Assembly (NCBI GenBank): GCA_028871705.1 | Contig: JAGWMP010000002.1 | Span: 1-55,699, forward strand | DNA length: 55,699 nt | Reading direction: 5' to 3' | Source of the DNA: Gammaproteobacteria bacterium | GTDB taxonomy: Bacteria; Pseudomonadota; Gammaproteobacteria; Steroidobacterales; Steroidobacteraceae | In this document: positions 1 through 12,502 of the stretch, in pieces | How the letters are laid out: each line of letters starts with the position of its first letter | How positions within the stretch are numbered: position 1 is the stretch's first letter | Position numbers and translations under genes: made by a program | Notes under the pieces: model-generated | Seen by the model: only the letters and a program-made list of their open reading frames with translations | Told to the model about the DNA's origin: nothing | Databases searched by the model: none

Positions 1-135
1 GGCATCATGGGTCCGCCGACCATCGCCTTCTACGGCGCCGATGGCCGCGAACGCAGTGACCTGCGCGTGGTGGGATACATGAAAGCCGACGCCTTCGCCG
101 CAAGGGCCCGCGAGGCGCTCCAAGCTCCGCCGTGA
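1..135 (+). CDS. C-terminal fragment of DsbD-like thiol:disulfide interchange protein (5' truncated by window edge)
   Basis: Open frame from base 1: GIMGPPTIAFYGADGRERSDLRVVGYMKADAF... ending TGA; resembles the DsbD C-terminal thioredoxin domain (GPPT...F.G..G.E....R..G); its TGA overlaps the next GTG start. Confidence 0.6.
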   Translation, partial: GIMGPPTIAFYGADGRERSDLRVVGYMKADAFAARAREALQAPP

Positions 136-875
136 GCGGGCGCCGCCGCCCGCTCGGTGCCGCTGCCGCGGTGACCGGGATGCTGCTCGTGGCCGCGGGC
201 GCGGGCTTTCTCCTGCAGCGGTTGACCGCACCCCCGCCATCGACGCTGCGCCCGCTGCCACCGGCAGCAGCCCCCAGGCCTGCGGACCCGGCGCCGCCGA
301 CGGCTTCCGGGCCCACGCCGCGCCCGCCCGCCGCACCCGGCGCCGCTTCGGCCTCCGGGGGGCTCCCCGATTTCACCCTCCCCGATCTCAGCGGTGCGCC
401 TCGCCGGCTTTCGGACTGGCACGGACGGACGCTGGTGATCAACTTCTGGGCCACCTGGTGCGAGCCCTGTCGCCGCGAAATCCCACTCCTCGAGACTGTT
501 CGCCGTGAAAATTACTCTAAAAACCTCGAAATAATCGGTATCGCCGTCGATCATCTGGATTCCGTGCAAAAAATGGTCGAGGACCTCAAGATCGACTATC
601 CGGTGCTGGTCGGGGAGAAGGGAGGGCTCGCCGCGGTGAGCGCCTTCGGCATGGATACGGTGCTGCCCTTCACGGTGTTTGCCGACCCGCAGGGCCGCAT
701 CGTTACGGTCAAGGTCGGAGAGTTGCATCGGGACGAGGCGACGTTCATCCTCGCGCGGCTGGCCGAGGTCGCGGCCGGAAGGCTCACCGTCGCAGCCGCA
801 CGGGGCCGGATCGATGACGAGATCCGCCGCCTGGCCACCGCCCGTGCGGCATCTGCAGGTCCCACCCACAATTAG
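132..875 (+). CDS. TlpA/ResA-like thioredoxin-family protein, N-terminal TM and Pro/Ala linker
   Basis: 247 aa; signal anchor, Pro/Ala-rich linker, LVINFWATWCEPCRREIPLLE with CxxC; GTG start overlapping upstream stop. Confidence 0.85.
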   Translation: MSGRRRPLGAAAAVTGMLLVAAGAGFLLQRLTAPPPSTLRPLPPAAAPRPADPAPPTASGPTPRPPAAPGAASASGGLPDFTLPDLSGAPRRLSDWHGRTLVINFWATWCEPCRREIPLLETVRRENYSKNLEIIGIAVDHLDSVQKMVEDLKIDYPVLVGEKGGLAAVSAFGMDTVLPFTVFADPQGRIVTVKVGELHRDEATFILARLAEVAAGRLTVAAARGRIDDEIRRLATARAASAGPTHN

Positions 876-988
876 CAAGATCGGGTGAGATCCTCGCAGA
901 TCCCGCCAAGAACCTATCCAAGTGCGCTCCGATTGGGGTACATTCGCCGCGCTTGTTTGACCCAAACCGATAAGAAGACCCGCCAGCC

Positions 989-1435
989 ATGGCCCGAGTG
1001 CTGTTGTTGAACGGCCCGAACCTGAATCTGCTCGGTACCCGTGAGCCCGCCATCTACGGCACCGAGACGCTCGAGTCGATCGAGAAGCGCTGCGCGGCGC
1101 TCGCGCGCGAGGCAGGCCACGAGCTCGTGGCCTTCCAGAGCAACGCCGAGCACGAGCTGATCGGGCGGATCCAGCGCACCGGGACGGACGGCATCGCCTT
1201 CCTCATCTTCAATCCCGGCGCCTTCACCCACACGAGCATCGCGCTGCGCGACGCGCTGCTCGGCGCACACGTCCCGTTCATCGAGCTGCACCTCTCCAAC
1301 ACGCACGCGCGTGAGAGCTTCCGCCAGCATTCCTACTTCTCCGACATCGCCGTCGGGGTGATCGCCGGTTTCGGCGCTTTCGGCTACGAGATGGCGGTGC
1401 GCGCCGCCGCCGAGCGGCTCGCGCGCCGCGCCTGA
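989..1435 (+). CDS. aroQ: 3-dehydroquinate dehydratase, type II
   Basis: [21 protein letters not shown] and [24 protein letters not shown] motifs; directly upstream of accB. Confidence 0.95.
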   Translation: MARVLLLNGPNLNLLGTREPAIYGTETLESIEKRCAALAREAGHELVAFQSNAEHELIGRIQRTGTDGIAFLIFNPGAFTHTSIALRDALLGAHVPFIELHLSNTHARESFRQHSYFSDIAVGVIAGFGAFGYEMAVRAAAERLARRA

Positions 1436-1476
1436 GTCACCAACCCTTCGCCTCAAGACCTCGGGGTATTCCCGGC

Positions 1477-1944
1477 ATGGACATACGAAAAATCAAGAAA
1501 CTGATCGAGCTGCTGGAGGAATCCGGCATCGCCGAGATCGAGATCAAGGAGGGGGAGGAAGCGGTGCGCATCAGCCGCATGGGCCCCGCGCAGCCGGTTA
1601 CCCAGCTGGTGCACGCCCCGGCCCCGGTCGCGGCCGCCGCGGGACGCTTGCCGGAGCTGCAGCCCGCGGCGCTCGCCGAGGGCGGCGGCGCGCCGAAGCC
1701 CAAGCCCAACGAGCATGTCATCACCGCGCCGATGGTCGGGACCTTCTACGCCGCGCCCTCCCCGGGCGCCAAGGCCTTCGTCGAAATCGGCGATGAGGTC
1801 AAGGTCGGCCAGGTCCTGTGCGTCATCGAGGCGATGAAGATGATGAACCAGATCGAGGCCGACAAGGCCGGCAAGCTCTCCTCCATCATGGCGCGCAACG
1901 GCGACCCGGTGGAGTTCGGCCAGCCCCTCTTCGTCATCGAATAA
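1477..1944 (+). CDS. accB: Biotin carboxyl carrier protein of acetyl-CoA carboxylase
   Basis: [28 protein letters not shown]... with biotinylation motif [15 protein letters not shown]. Confidence 0.96.
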   Translation: MDIRKIKKLIELLEESGIAEIEIKEGEEAVRISRMGPAQPVTQLVHAPAPVAAAAGRLPELQPAALAEGGGAPKPKPNEHVITAPMVGTFYAAPSPGAKAFVEIGDEVKVGQVLCVIEAMKMMNQIEADKAGKLSSIMARNGDPVEFGQPLFVIE

Positions 1945-1952
1945 AGCCGGCC

Positions 1953-3296
1953 ATGATCGAGAAGCTGGTCATCGCCAACCGCGGCGAGATTGCGCTGCGC
2001 ATCCTCAGAGCCTGCCGCGAGCTGGGCATCAAGACGGTGGCGGTGCACTCGACCGCCGACTACAGCCTGAAGCACGTGCTGCTCGCGGACGAGTCGGTGT
2101 GCATAGGCCCGCCGGCCTCCGCCGGCAGCTACCTCAACATGCCGGCGATCATCTCGGCCGCCGAGGTGACCGACTCGGTCGCCATCCATCCCGGCTACGG
2201 CTTCCTCTCCGAGAACGCCGACTTCGCCGAGCGGGTCGAGAAATCCGGCTTTGTATTCGTCGGACCGAAGGCCGAGACCATCCGCACCATGGGCGACAAG
2301 GTCTCGGCCATCAAGGTGATGAAGTCGCACGGCGTGCCGTGCGTACCGGGCTCCGACGGCCCCCTCGGGGACGACGGCGACGAGAACCTGCGCATCGCGC
2401 GCGATATCGGCTATCCGGTGATCATCAAGGCATCCGGCGGCGGCGGCGGCCGCGGCATGCGCGTGGTGCACACCGAGGCCTCGCTCCTGAATGCCATCGG
2501 CATCACGCGCGCCGAGGCGCGCGCCGCCTTCGGCAACGACCAGGTCTACATGGAGAAATTCCTCGAGCGCCCCCGCCACATCGAGTTCCAGGTGCTCGGC
2601 GATGCGCACGGCAACGTGATTCACCTCGGGGAACGCGACTGCTCGATGCAGCGCCGCCACCAGAAGGTGATCGAGGAGGCACCGGCCCCGGGAATCACGC
2701 TCCGGCAGAGGAAGACCATGGGCGATCGCTGCGTCGAGGCGTGCCGCGCGGTCGGCTACCGCAGCGCCGGCACGCTCGAGTTTCTCTACGAGGACGGCGA
2801 GTTCTTCTTCATCGAGATGAATACCCGCATCCAGGTCGAGCATCCGGTGACCGAGCTCGTGACCGGCATCGACCTGGTGAAGGCGCAGCTCATGATCGCG
2901 AGCGGCGAGCGGCTGCCCTACGCGCAGAGCGACGTACAGATCCGCGGCCACGCCATGGAGTGCCGCATCAACGCCGAGGACCCCAAGACCTTCGTGCCCT
3001 CGCCCGGTCCCATCCGCCTGTGGCATGCGCCCGGCGGGCCCGGCATCCGCGTCGACAGCCACGTGTACTCGGGCTACAACGTGCCGCCCTATTACGACTC
3101 GCTGATCTGCAAGCTCATCGCCCACGGCGACAATCGCGATACCGCCATCGCGCGCATGAAGAACGCCCTCGCCGAGATGGTCATCGAGGGCATCAAGACC
3201 AACGTCGCGCTGCACCAGGAGATCTGCAATCACGCCGCCTTCCAGAAGGGCGGCACCGACATCCACTACCTGGAGCGCCGGCTGGGATTGCGTTGA
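1953..3296 (+). CDS. accC: Biotin carboxylase subunit of acetyl-CoA carboxylase
   Basis: [33 protein letters not shown]...; 447 aa; real ATG inside the longer track ORF (1818). Confidence 0.96.
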   Translation: MIEKLVIANRGEIALRILRACRELGIKTVAVHSTADYSLKHVLLADESVCIGPPASAGSYLNMPAIISAAEVTDSVAIHPGYGFLSENADFAERVEKSGFVFVGPKAETIRTMGDKVSAIKVMKSHGVPCVPGSDGPLGDDGDENLRIARDIGYPVIIKASGGGGGRGMRVVHTEASLLNAIGITRAEARAAFGNDQVYMEKFLERPRHIEFQVLGDAHGNVIHLGERDCSMQRRHQKVIEEAPAPGITLRQRKTMGDRCVEACRAVGYRSAGTLEFLYEDGEFFFIEMNTRIQVEHPVTELVTGIDLVKAQLMIASGERLPYAQSDVQIRGHAMECRINAEDPKTFVPSPGPIRLWHAPGGPGIRVDSHVYSGYNVPPYYDSLICKLIAHGDNRDTAIARMKNALAEMVIEGIKTNVALHQEICNHAAFQKGGTDIHYLERRLGLR

Positions 3297-4168
3297 GCCG
3301 GGTATCGGTCTCCTTCGATCTGGGCGCCCTCGATCCGGCGGTGGCCGAGCGCCTGTGCCTCGCGCTCGGCGCCGCGGCGGTCACCTTCGCCGACGCGCGC
3401 GATGATCCGGTGCTCGAGCCGTTGCCGGGCGAGATGCGCCTGTGGCCGGCGACGCGCCTCACGGCGCTGTTCCTCGAAGCCCCCGAGCCCGGCGCCGTCG
3501 CCGCCGCGCTCGCCGCGGCCCTCGGCATGCCCGCCGCGCGCATCAGCGCCGCGGTGCTGCCGGAGCGCGTCTGGGAGCGCGAGTGGCTGAAGGATTTTCA
3601 CGCCATGCGCTTCGGGGAGCGGCTCTGGATCTGTCCGCGCCACGAGCGCGTCACCGAGCCCGATGCCGTCATCGTCACGCTCGACCCGGGGCTCGCCTTC
3701 GGCACCGGGACCCATCCGAGCACGGCGCTGTGTCTCGAATGCCTCGACCGCCATCCGCCCCGCGGCGAGCGGGTCATCGACTACGGCTGCGGCTCGGGGG
3801 TGCTGGCGCTCGCGGCCGCCAGGCTCGGGGCGGCCGAGGTGCATTGTTTCGACATCGATCCCCAGGCACTCACGGCCACGCGCGAGAACGCGCTCGCGAA
3901 CGAGGTCGCCGCGGCGGTGCACGTGCACGAGCGTGCCGCGCAGCTGCCCGGGGGCGCGGGGCTCCTGCTCGCGAATATCCTCTCCGGTCCCCTGTGCGCG
4001 CTCGCACCGGCTTTCGCGGCGCTGCTGCGCCCCGGCGGCTTCGCGGTGCTTGCCGGACTGATGCGGCACGAGGTCCCCGACGTGACAGCCGCTTACGCCG
4101 CGTGCTTTGATGTGGAGGGCTGCGCAGAGAAGGGCGATTGGGCGTGCCTCAGGGCGCGCCGGCACTAA
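3293..4168 (+). CDS. prmA: Ribosomal protein L11 methyltransferase
   Basis: [64 protein letters not shown] start overlapping accC TGA. Confidence 0.92.
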   Translation: MSRVSVSFDLGALDPAVAERLCLALGAAAVTFADARDDPVLEPLPGEMRLWPATRLTALFLEAPEPGAVAAALAAALGMPAARISAAVLPERVWEREWLKDFHAMRFGERLWICPRHERVTEPDAVIVTLDPGLAFGTGTHPSTALCLECLDRHPPRGERVIDYGCGSGVLALAAARLGAAEVHCFDIDPQALTATRENALANEVAAAVHVHERAAQLPGGAGLLLANILSGPLCALAPAFAALLRPGGFAVLAGLMRHEVPDVTAAYAACFDVEGCAEKGDWACLRARRH

Positions 4169-4174
4169 CGAGCG

Positions 4175-5374
4175 ATGTTCACCGTCTGTCCCAAGTGCGC
4201 CCTGACGCTGGTCGTGACGGCGGCGGACCTGCGCGTCGCGCAGGGGTACGTGCGCTGCGGCCGCTGCTCGAGCGTGTTCAACGCACTCGCCCAGCTCTCC
4301 GACGAGCGCGGCGCGGCACGCGCCGCCGAGCCGCCGCCCCCCGAGCGCGAGCCCGAGCCCGAACCCGAAGCACAGCCCGAGCCCCCGCCACCGCCGGCGC
4401 GCACGCCGGCGCCGCCTGCCGCGGAGGAGGAAGGACTCCCCGAGGAGGCGCTCGAGTTCAATCCCGAAAGAACCGACGCCGCCTCGGTGTTCGTTGCGGC
4501 GCCGCCAAGTCCCGAGTGGACCGCGGCGACCGGCTCGTTCAAGGCACTCGTGGCCGCCAACCAGGAGCCGGTCGCGCCTGCGCCGGCACCGGCCGCCGCG
4601 AACGAGGACCTCGACATCGAGCTCGACGCCGCGCTCCTCTCCGAGATCGTCGCGAGCCAACCGCGTGCACGGGACGCGCCCCCGCCGCCCGCTGCCCCGC
4701 CGCCCGCGCCGCAGAAGCCACCCGCTCCGCCGCGCCGCAGCGCGCCCCATACTGCGCCCGCCGCGGTGCCTGCTGCCGCGGCGCCCGCCGCGCCGCAGCC
4801 GGACACGGAGCCGGAACCGCTCGCAACCGCCTCGCCCGCGCCACGGCGCGCGCCCTGGCTGTGGAGCATCGCCGCGGCGCTCGCGGTGCTGGTACTCGCG
4901 GCCCAGGCCGTCGATCATCAGCGCGACGCCCTCGCCACCGATCCGCGCTTCGGCGCCCCGCTCACCGCGCTCTATGCCTCGCTCGGCGTTCCGCTCATGC
5001 CACGCTGGGATCTGCACGCCTACGACGTGCGCCAGCTCGGCGCCACGGTCGCACCGGCGGCCGCGGCCGGCGCCACCGGCGCGATCACCGTGCGCGCCAG
5101 CATCCACAACGCGGGATCGAAGCCGCAGCCGCTGCCGCTGTTGCGCGTGACGCTCGAGGACCGCTTCGGCAACCGCATCGCCTCGCGCGACGTGTCCCCG
5201 CGCGACTACCTGCCGCACAGCATGACGCCGGGCGCGCTGCTCGCCGTGGGCCAGCGCATCGACGCCGAGCTCGCCTTCGTCGATCCGGGCTCGAGCGCCG
5301 TCGGCTTCGAGCTCGACGCCTGCCTCGCGATGCGCGGCGGCGTCACCTGCGCCAACGACGCGGGCGCCCGCTAG
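4175..5374 (+). CDS. MJ0042-type zinc-ribbon protein with DUF3426-like C-terminal domain
   Basis: N-term CPKC...RCGRCSSVFNA zinc ribbon, long Pro/Ala/Glu linker, TM, then DUF3426-like domain; sits between prmA and dusB. Confidence 0.85.
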   Translation: MFTVCPKCALTLVVTAADLRVAQGYVRCGRCSSVFNALAQLSDERGAARAAEPPPPEREPEPEPEAQPEPPPPPARTPAPPAAEEEGLPEEALEFNPERTDAASVFVAAPPSPEWTAATGSFKALVAANQEPVAPAPAPAAANEDLDIELDAALLSEIVASQPRARDAPPPPAAPPPAPQKPPAPPRRSAPHTAPAAVPAAAAPAAPQPDTEPEPLATASPAPRRAPWLWSIAAALAVLVLAAQAVDHQRDALATDPRFGAPLTALYASLGVPLMPRWDLHAYDVRQLGATVAPAAAAGATGAITVRASIHNAGSKPQPLPLLRVTLEDRFGNRIASRDVSPRDYLPHSMTPGALLAVGQRIDAELAFVDPGSSAVGFELDACLAMRGGVTCANDAGAR

Positions 5375-5382
5375 GAGCGCGC

Positions 5383-6372
5383 ATGCGTATCGGGCCCTGG
5401 ACGCTGCCCTCGCCCGTCGTGCTCGCGCCCATGGCGGGCGTGACCGACCGGCCGTTCCGCATCCTGTGCCGCAGCCTCGGCGCGGGACTGGCGGCCTCAG
5501 AGATGCTCACCTCGGATACGCGGCTCTGGACCAGCTCCAAATCGCGCCTGCGCATGAACCACCAGGGCGAGCCGGAGCCGCGCGTGGTTCAGCTCGCCGG
5601 CGCCGATCCGGAGGCGCTCGCCGAGGCGGCCCGGCTCAACGTCGCGCTCGGCGCCCAGATCATCGACCTGAACATGGGCTGTCCGGCAAAAAAAGTCTGC
5701 GGGAATCTGTGCGGCTCGGCGCTGCTCAGGGACGAGCCGCTGGTGGCACGCATCCTGGAGACGGTGGTCCGCGCGGTCGAGGTGCCCGTGACGCTCAAGA
5801 TCCGCACCGGCTGGGATCGCGCGCACGTGAACGGCGTCGAGATCGCGCGCATCGCCGAGCGCTCCGGCATCGCAGCGCTCGCGGTGCACGGGCGCACACG
5901 CGCGGACTTCTACGCCGGGACCGCGGAGTACGCGACGATTCGCGACATCAAGGCGCGCGTATCGATTCCGGTGTTCGCCAATGGCGACATCGGCGACGGA
6001 AAAAAAGCGCGCGAGGTACTTGATTTCACCGGTGCCGACGGAGTAATGATCGGCCGCGCGAGCCACGGGCGACCGTGGATTTTCCGCGCTGTCAACGGTG
6101 AGCTGCAAAGCGGATTTGCGACGCCGGCACTTCTGCGCAGCGAGGTGCGTGATATCATCCTCGCGCATCTCGACTCGGTGTACTGCTTCTACGGCGAGGA
6201 GACCGGAGTCCGGATCGCGCGCAAACATCTCGGCTGGTATTGCGGACAGCTGCTCGGCGAGCCGGCGGCGGTCCGGCGGGATCTGATGGGGGCATTGAGT
6301 ACCGCCGCACAGTTCGCGCAGACGCTTAAAGCTTTCGATGCATGGGTGGGCGAGGCCGCATTGGCGGCCTGA
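5383..6372 (+). CDS. dusB: tRNA-dihydrouridine synthase B
   Basis: VVLAPMAGVTDRPFRILC, QIIDLNMGCPAKKVCGNLCGSALL, HGRTRADFY; followed by fis. Confidence 0.95.
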   Translation: MRIGPWTLPSPVVLAPMAGVTDRPFRILCRSLGAGLAASEMLTSDTRLWTSSKSRLRMNHQGEPEPRVVQLAGADPEALAEAARLNVALGAQIIDLNMGCPAKKVCGNLCGSALLRDEPLVARILETVVRAVEVPVTLKIRTGWDRAHVNGVEIARIAERSGIAALAVHGRTRADFYAGTAEYATIRDIKARVSIPVFANGDIGDGKKAREVLDFTGADGVMIGRASHGRPWIFRAVNGELQSGFATPALLRSEVRDIILAHLDSVYCFYGEETGVRIARKHLGWYCGQLLGEPAAVRRDLMGALSTAAQFAQTLKAFDAWVGEAALAA

Positions 6373-6399
6373 CGATCGGTTTTTCTCCGGGGGTCTTAC

Positions 6400-6693
6400 A
6401 TGACGGCAAAGAAAAAGACTCGGACTCGTGAAGCCGCCGCCGCCAGAGTGAATGGACGCGATCTGCCGCTGCGCAATCACGCCGAGCGCGCCTTGAGTGA
6501 ATACTTCACCAGCCTGAACGGCCATCGGCCCGCGCACCTGTACGATCTGGTGCTGCGCGAGGTCGAGGAGCCCCTGTTTCGCGTGGTGCTCGACTACGCC
6601 CAGGGCAACCAGAGCCGCGCCGCCGGAATCCTCGGCATCAACCGTGGCACGCTGCGCAAGAAGCTCAAGCAGTTCGGACTCGCGGGCTCCTGA
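6400..6693 (+). CDS. fis: DNA-binding protein Fis
   Basis: 97 aa; [48 protein letters not shown]; dusB-fis order as in E. coli. Confidence 0.95.
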   Translation: MTAKKKTRTREAAAARVNGRDLPLRNHAERALSEYFTSLNGHRPAHLYDLVLREVEEPLFRVVLDYAQGNQSRAAGILGINRGTLRKKLKQFGLAGS

Positions 6694-6740
6694 GGCCCGC
6701 CGGCGCCGGGCGCCCCGGCCCGTCGGGGGCTGAAAGCACG

Positions 6741-8324
6741 ATGCCCTCGCTCCCCGTACGCCGCGCGCTGCTGTCGGTCTCCGACAAGACCGGGCTCGTC
6801 GAGCTCGCCCGCGCGCTGCAGCAGCGCGGCATCGAGATCCTCTCCACCGGCGGCACGGCGCGCCTGCTGGCATCGGCGGGCGTCGCGGTGCGCGAGGTGG
6901 CGAGCTGGACCGGCTTCCCGGAGATCATGGACGGGCGCGTCAAGACGCTGCACCCGAAGATCCACGGCGGCCTCCTCGGCCGCCGCGGCGTCGATGATCA
7001 GGTCATGGCGCAGCACGGCATCGGGCCCATCGATCTGCTGGTCGTGAATCTCTACCCGTTCGCCGCCACCGTGGCGCGCCCCGGCTGCACCTATGAGGAC
7101 GCCATCGAGAACATCGACGTCGGCGGTCCGGCGATGCTGCGCGCCGCCGCCAAGAACCACGACTCGGTGCTGGTGGTGGTCGATCCGGCGGACTACCCGC
7201 AGCTCCTGAAGGAACTCGACACCCACCAGGGTGCAAGCGACACGGCGACGCGCGCGCGCCTCGCCGCCAAAGCCTTCGCGCATACGGCGAGCTACGACGC
7301 CATGGTCGCGGCGTATCTCCAGGCGCACACCGCCGGGGTGGCCGCGGCAGCCGGGCGGCCGCCCTTCCCGGCAACGCTCGCGCTCGTCTTCGAGAAGGTC
7401 CAGGACCTGCGCTACGGTGAGAATCCGCACCAGGCGGCGGCCTTCTACCGCGACCCGGCCGCCCGTGGCGCGAGCATCGCACGCGCCGCGATGCTGCAGG
7501 GCAAGGATCTGTCCTTCAACAACATCGCCGATGCCGATACCGCCATCGAGTGCGTGCGGCAGTTCGCCGGCCCCGCCTGCGTCATCGTCAAGCACGCCAA
7601 CCCCTGCGGCGCGGCGCTCGCGCCCTCCGTGCTCGAGGCCTACGAGCGCGCCTATCGCACCGACCCGACCTCGGCCTTCGGCGGCATCATCGCCTTCAAC
7701 CGCGAGCTCGACGGGGCGACCGCGCGCGCCATCACGTCGCGGCAGTTCGTCGAAGTGCTGGCCGCCCCGAGCGTAGCCCACGAAGCCGCCCAGGTGCTCG
7801 CCGGCAGGCCGAACGTGCGCGTGCTGGCGCTCGGCGACCTCGGCGCGGGCAGCCAGGATGCGCTCGAGCTGCGCAGCGTCGGCGGCGGCCTGCTCACGCA
7901 GACGCGCGATCTCGCGGATCTGCCCGAGAGCGAGCTGCGCGTACCGACGCGGCGCAAGCCGAGCGAGACGGAGATGGCGGACCTCAAGTTCGCGTGGACC
8001 GTGTGCCGCTTCGTGAAATCCAACGCCATCGTGCTGGCGCGCGAGCGCGCCACCGTCGGTGTGGGCGCCGGTCAGATGAGCCGCGTCTATTCGACGCGCC
8101 TCGCCGCCATGAAGGCGGCGGACGAGAAGCTGGTGGTGGCGGGCGCGGTGCTGGCATCGGATGCCTTCCTGCCGTTTCGCGACAATCTCGACGTGGCCGC
8201 GGGCTTTGGGGTCCGCGCGGTCATCCAGCCGGGCGGGAGCGTGCGCGACGCGGAAGTGATCGCGGCCGCGGACGAGCACGACATGACCATGGTTTTCACC
8301 GGCATGCGCCACTTCCGCCACTAG
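6741..8324 (+). CDS. purH: Bifunctional AICAR formyltransferase/IMP cyclohydrolase
   Basis: [37 protein letters not shown]...; [18 protein letters not shown]-terminus. Confidence 0.97.
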   Translation: MPSLPVRRALLSVSDKTGLVELARALQQRGIEILSTGGTARLLASAGVAVREVASWTGFPEIMDGRVKTLHPKIHGGLLGRRGVDDQVMAQHGIGPIDLLVVNLYPFAATVARPGCTYEDAIENIDVGGPAMLRAAAKNHDSVLVVVDPADYPQLLKELDTHQGASDTATRARLAAKAFAHTASYDAMVAAYLQAHTAGVAAAAGRPPFPATLALVFEKVQDLRYGENPHQAAAFYRDPAARGASIARAAMLQGKDLSFNNIADADTAIECVRQFAGPACVIVKHANPCGAALAPSVLEAYERAYRTDPTSAFGGIIAFNRELDGATARAITSRQFVEVLAAPSVAHEAAQVLAGRPNVRVLALGDLGAGSQDALELRSVGGGLLTQTRDLADLPESELRVPTRRKPSETEMADLKFAWTVCRFVKSNAIVLARERATVGVGAGQMSRVYSTRLAAMKAADEKLVVAGAVLASDAFLPFRDNLDVAAGFGVRAVIQPGGSVRDAEVIAAADEHDMTMVFTGMRHFRH

Positions 8325-8335
8325 GTGCGCCGCCC

Positions 8336-9628
8336 ATGAAGATTCTGATCGTCGGCGGCGGCGGCCGTGAGCACGCGCTCGCCTGGAAATGCGCATCCGC
8401 CGCGCGCGTCAGCGAGGTGCTGGTGGCGCCCGGCAACGCCGGCACCGCGGCCGAACCCCGGGTGCGCAACGTCGCGGTCGGCGCCGAGGACATCGCCGGT
8501 CTCACCCGCCTCGCCGCCGCCGAGCGCGTCGATCTCACCATCATCGGACCGGAGGCGCCGCTGGTGGCGGGGGTCGTCGACGCCTTCGGCGCCGCGGGCT
8601 TGAGGTGCTTCGGCCCGACGCAGGCGGCCGCGCGGCTCGAGGGCTCGAAGGCCTTCGCCAAGGAATTCCTGCGCCGGCACGGCATCCCCACGGCGCGCTC
8701 GGCCACCTTCACCCGCGAGAGCTTCGATGCCGGCTGGGTGCGCGCCCAGACAGCCCCGCTGGTCGTAAAGGCGAGCGGTCTCGCCGCCGGCAAGGGCGTG
8801 GTCATCGCCGCCTCCGCCGCCGAGGCCCTCGCCACGGCCGAAGCGATGTTCGCCGGCCGGTTCGGCGCCGCCGGCCGCGAGGTCGTGATCGAGGAATTCC
8901 TCGCGGGCGAGGAAGCGAGCTTCATCGTGATGGCCGACGGCGCCCACGTGCTGCCGCTCGCGACCTCCCAGGACCACAAGCGCCGCGACGACGGCGACCG
9001 CGGCCCCAACACCGGCGGCATGGGCGCCTACTCCCCCGCCGCGGTGGTGACGCCCGCGATGCACGCGCGCATCATGCGCGAGGTGATCGAGCCTGCGATC
9101 GCCGGCCTGGCCGCCGACGGCACGCCTTACACCGGCTTTCTCTACGCCGGCATCATGATCGCCCCCGACGGCACGCCCAACGTGCTCGAGTTCAACTGCC
9201 GGCTCGGCGATCCGGAGACGCAGCCGATCCTCGCACGCCTCGCCTCCGACCTCACGGGGCTGTGCGAGGCGGCGCTCGAGCGGCGGCTCGATCGCGAGCG
9301 CGCGCAGTGGGATCCGCGCGCGGCGCTCGGCGTCGTCATGGCGGCGGGCGGCTATCCGGACAGCGTGCGCACGGGAGACCCCATCGAGGGGCTCGAGCGC
9401 GCCGCGCAGCTGCCGGGCAAGATCTTTCACGCCGGTACGCGGCTCGAGGCCGGGCGCGTGGTCACGAGCGGTGGGCGGGTGCTGTGCGCGGTCGGACTCG
9501 GAGCCGATGTGGCCGCGGCGCAGCGCCAGGCCTACGCGCTCGCGGACACGGTGCATTGGACCGGCGTGCAGTACCGGCGCGACATCGGCTTCCGTGCGAT
9601 CGCGCGCGAGCGCGGCGCACCGGCCTGA
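8336..9628 (+). CDS. purD: Phosphoribosylamine-glycine ligase
   Basis: MKILIVGGGGREHALAWKCA; GPEAPLVAG; QDHKRRDDGDRGPNTGGMGAYSP; 430 aa. Confidence 0.97.
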   Translation: MKILIVGGGGREHALAWKCASAARVSEVLVAPGNAGTAAEPRVRNVAVGAEDIAGLTRLAAAERVDLTIIGPEAPLVAGVVDAFGAAGLRCFGPTQAAARLEGSKAFAKEFLRRHGIPTARSATFTRESFDAGWVRAQTAPLVVKASGLAAGKGVVIAASAAEALATAEAMFAGRFGAAGREVVIEEFLAGEEASFIVMADGAHVLPLATSQDHKRRDDGDRGPNTGGMGAYSPAAVVTPAMHARIMREVIEPAIAGLAADGTPYTGFLYAGIMIAPDGTPNVLEFNCRLGDPETQPILARLASDLTGLCEAALERRLDRERAQWDPRAALGVVMAAGGYPDSVRTGDPIEGLERAAQLPGKIFHAGTRLEAGRVVTSGGRVLCAVGLGADVAAAQRQAYALADTVHWTGVQYRRDIGFRAIARERGAPA

Positions 9629-9636
9629 AGCGCGCC

Positions 9637-10068
9637 GTGGCGCTCGATTTCCCCGGCGCGCACGTGGTGGAGCTCGAGGTCCGCCCCGCGGACATCGACG
9701 CCTACGACCACGTCAATAACGCCGTCTACCTCACCTGGCTCGACCGCGCGGCCTGGTCGCACTCCGCGGCGCTCGGCCTGCCGCTCGAGCGCTGCGTGGC
9801 GCTGCGGCGCGGCATGGCGGCGCTGCGCACCGAGATCGACTTCGTGCGCGCGGCGCTCGCCGGCGATCGCGTGCAGGTGGCCACCTGGATCGAGGCCGGC
9901 GATGCGCGGCTGCGGGTGGGGCGGCGCTTCCAGGTGCTGCGCGCGGCGGACGGCGCGACGCTGGCGCGGGCCCGCACCGACTACGTCTGCATCAATCTCG
10001 ACACCGGCAAGGCGGTGCGCATGCCGCCGGAATTCACGCGCGCCTACATCCCCACGGTCAGAAACTGA
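9637..10068 (+). CDS. Acyl-CoA thioesterase, 4HBT hotdog family
   Basis: EVRPADIDAYDHVNNAVYLTWLDRAAW; about 143 aa from GTG; start codon uncertain. Confidence 0.8.
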   Translation: MALDFPGAHVVELEVRPADIDAYDHVNNAVYLTWLDRAAWSHSAALGLPLERCVALRRGMAALRTEIDFVRAALAGDRVQVATWIEAGDARLRVGRRFQVLRAADGATLARARTDYVCINLDTGKAVRMPPEFTRAYIPTVRN

Positions 10069-10918
10069 AGCGGATGAAGCCTTCGGGCCCCTTGAAGCTC
10101 ATGTTGACGACGCCGGCGAAGCCGCTGCTGTCGCCGCTCACCGAGATGTGCATGCTGGTGTAGCCGAGGCCGAGCGAGAAGTAGGGGTTCCAGCGGTACT
10201 GCAGGTCCGCGTGCAGGTCGGTGTAGGAGCCGCTGTAGCCGCTCAGGCTGGCCTTGACGTAGTTGCCGCGCGCATTGAGCGAGAAGCGCCTGGAGATGCA
10301 CCAGACGAAATCGACCGGCAGCGTCGGCAGCGGCTCGGCGGCCGACTCATTCTGCACCTGGCCGGTGGCGGGAATCGCCCCCATGGCCTCGGCCTGCACC
10401 GCGAACACCCCGATCCCGGTGCCGAGCTCGATGCTGTCGGTGTGAATGAGCGAGTAGGTGTAGGTGAGCCCGAAGCTGCGCCAGTTGATCGAGGTCTGGA
10501 CCTGCTGCCCGGCGGCGAAGGTCTGATTGCCGAAGGTGATGTTGTTGGCGAGCACCTGACTGGCCGAGCGGTCCGACTCGTAGTACTCGGCGCGCAGCTT
10601 GTGCCGCTCGCGCATGCGGAACATGAACTCGACCCGGCCCTGGTGCATGCGCGCCGGGAGGCCGAGGTCGCGCTCGGCGTTGACCGGCGTACCCAGGGTC
10701 CCCGGGGGCACGCCGGTGGTCGGGTCGTAGCGTACGTTGGTGCTGATCGACGGCGGATAGAAGGCGCCGAGGATGTAGAAATGGTCGTGGATCGGGCTCG
10801 AGCGCTCGGGCCGCGCGGGCGGCGGCAGCGGCGCGCCCGAGAGCTTGTCGACGTCGGCAACGGCCAGCCCCGACTGAGTCGCGAGAACCACGATGGCGGC
10901 CGCGAGCCGGATGCGCAT
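10058..10918 (-). CDS. Predicted outer-membrane beta-barrel protein (OmpW/OmpA-barrel-like)
   Basis: Signal peptide MRIRLAAAIVVLATQSGLAVA, alternating beta strands, C-terminal aromatic GFIRFSF; internal ATG chosen over longer track ORF. Confidence 0.65.
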   Translation of the reverse strand: MRIRLAAAIVVLATQSGLAVADVDKLSGAPLPPPARPERSSPIHDHFYILGAFYPPSISTNVRYDPTTGVPPGTLGTPVNAERDLGLPARMHQGRVEFMFRMRERHKLRAEYYESDRSASQVLANNITFGNQTFAAGQQVQTSINWRSFGLTYTYSLIHTDSIELGTGIGVFAVQAEAMGAIPATGQVQNESAAEPLPTLPVDFVWCISRRFSLNARGNYVKASLSGYSGSYTDLHADLQYRWNPYFSLGLGYTSMHISVSGDSSGFAGVVNMSFKGPEGFIRFSF

Positions 10919-11027
10919 GCGAGTCGAGCTCCCTTGGCGCCCGTTTGGCGCAGGTAGCGCGATCTTACTGAGGCGTGCGGCGCTTGTACCAGCGTCGCCG
11001 GATGCCGACGTGACGCCGCGCACGTTA

Positions 11028-11050
11028 GCCGGGCGGCCAGACCGCCCGGC
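11028..11050. other. 9-bp perfect stem-loop just beyond the rho stop
   Basis: GCCGGGCGG-CCAGA-CCGCCCGGC, 6 bp past the rho stop on the minus strand; no T-tract. Confidence 0.6.
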
Positions 11051-11056
11051 GGCGCG

Positions 11057-12498
<1,442 letters not shown>

Positions 12499-12502
<4 letters not shown>

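Noticed and set aside
1746-3266. 506-aa minus-strand ORF
   Set aside because: Antisense shadow of accC.
2099-3292. 5' part of the 689-aa ORF ahead of prmA
   Set aside because: Out-of-frame overlap with accC; Arg-rich translation; the real prmA starts at the TTG overlapping the accC stop.
5686-6008. Two A7 runs in dusB as possible programmed frameshift sites
   Set aside because: Both encode conserved Lys-Lys in frame and the gene is full-length; no downstream alternative product.
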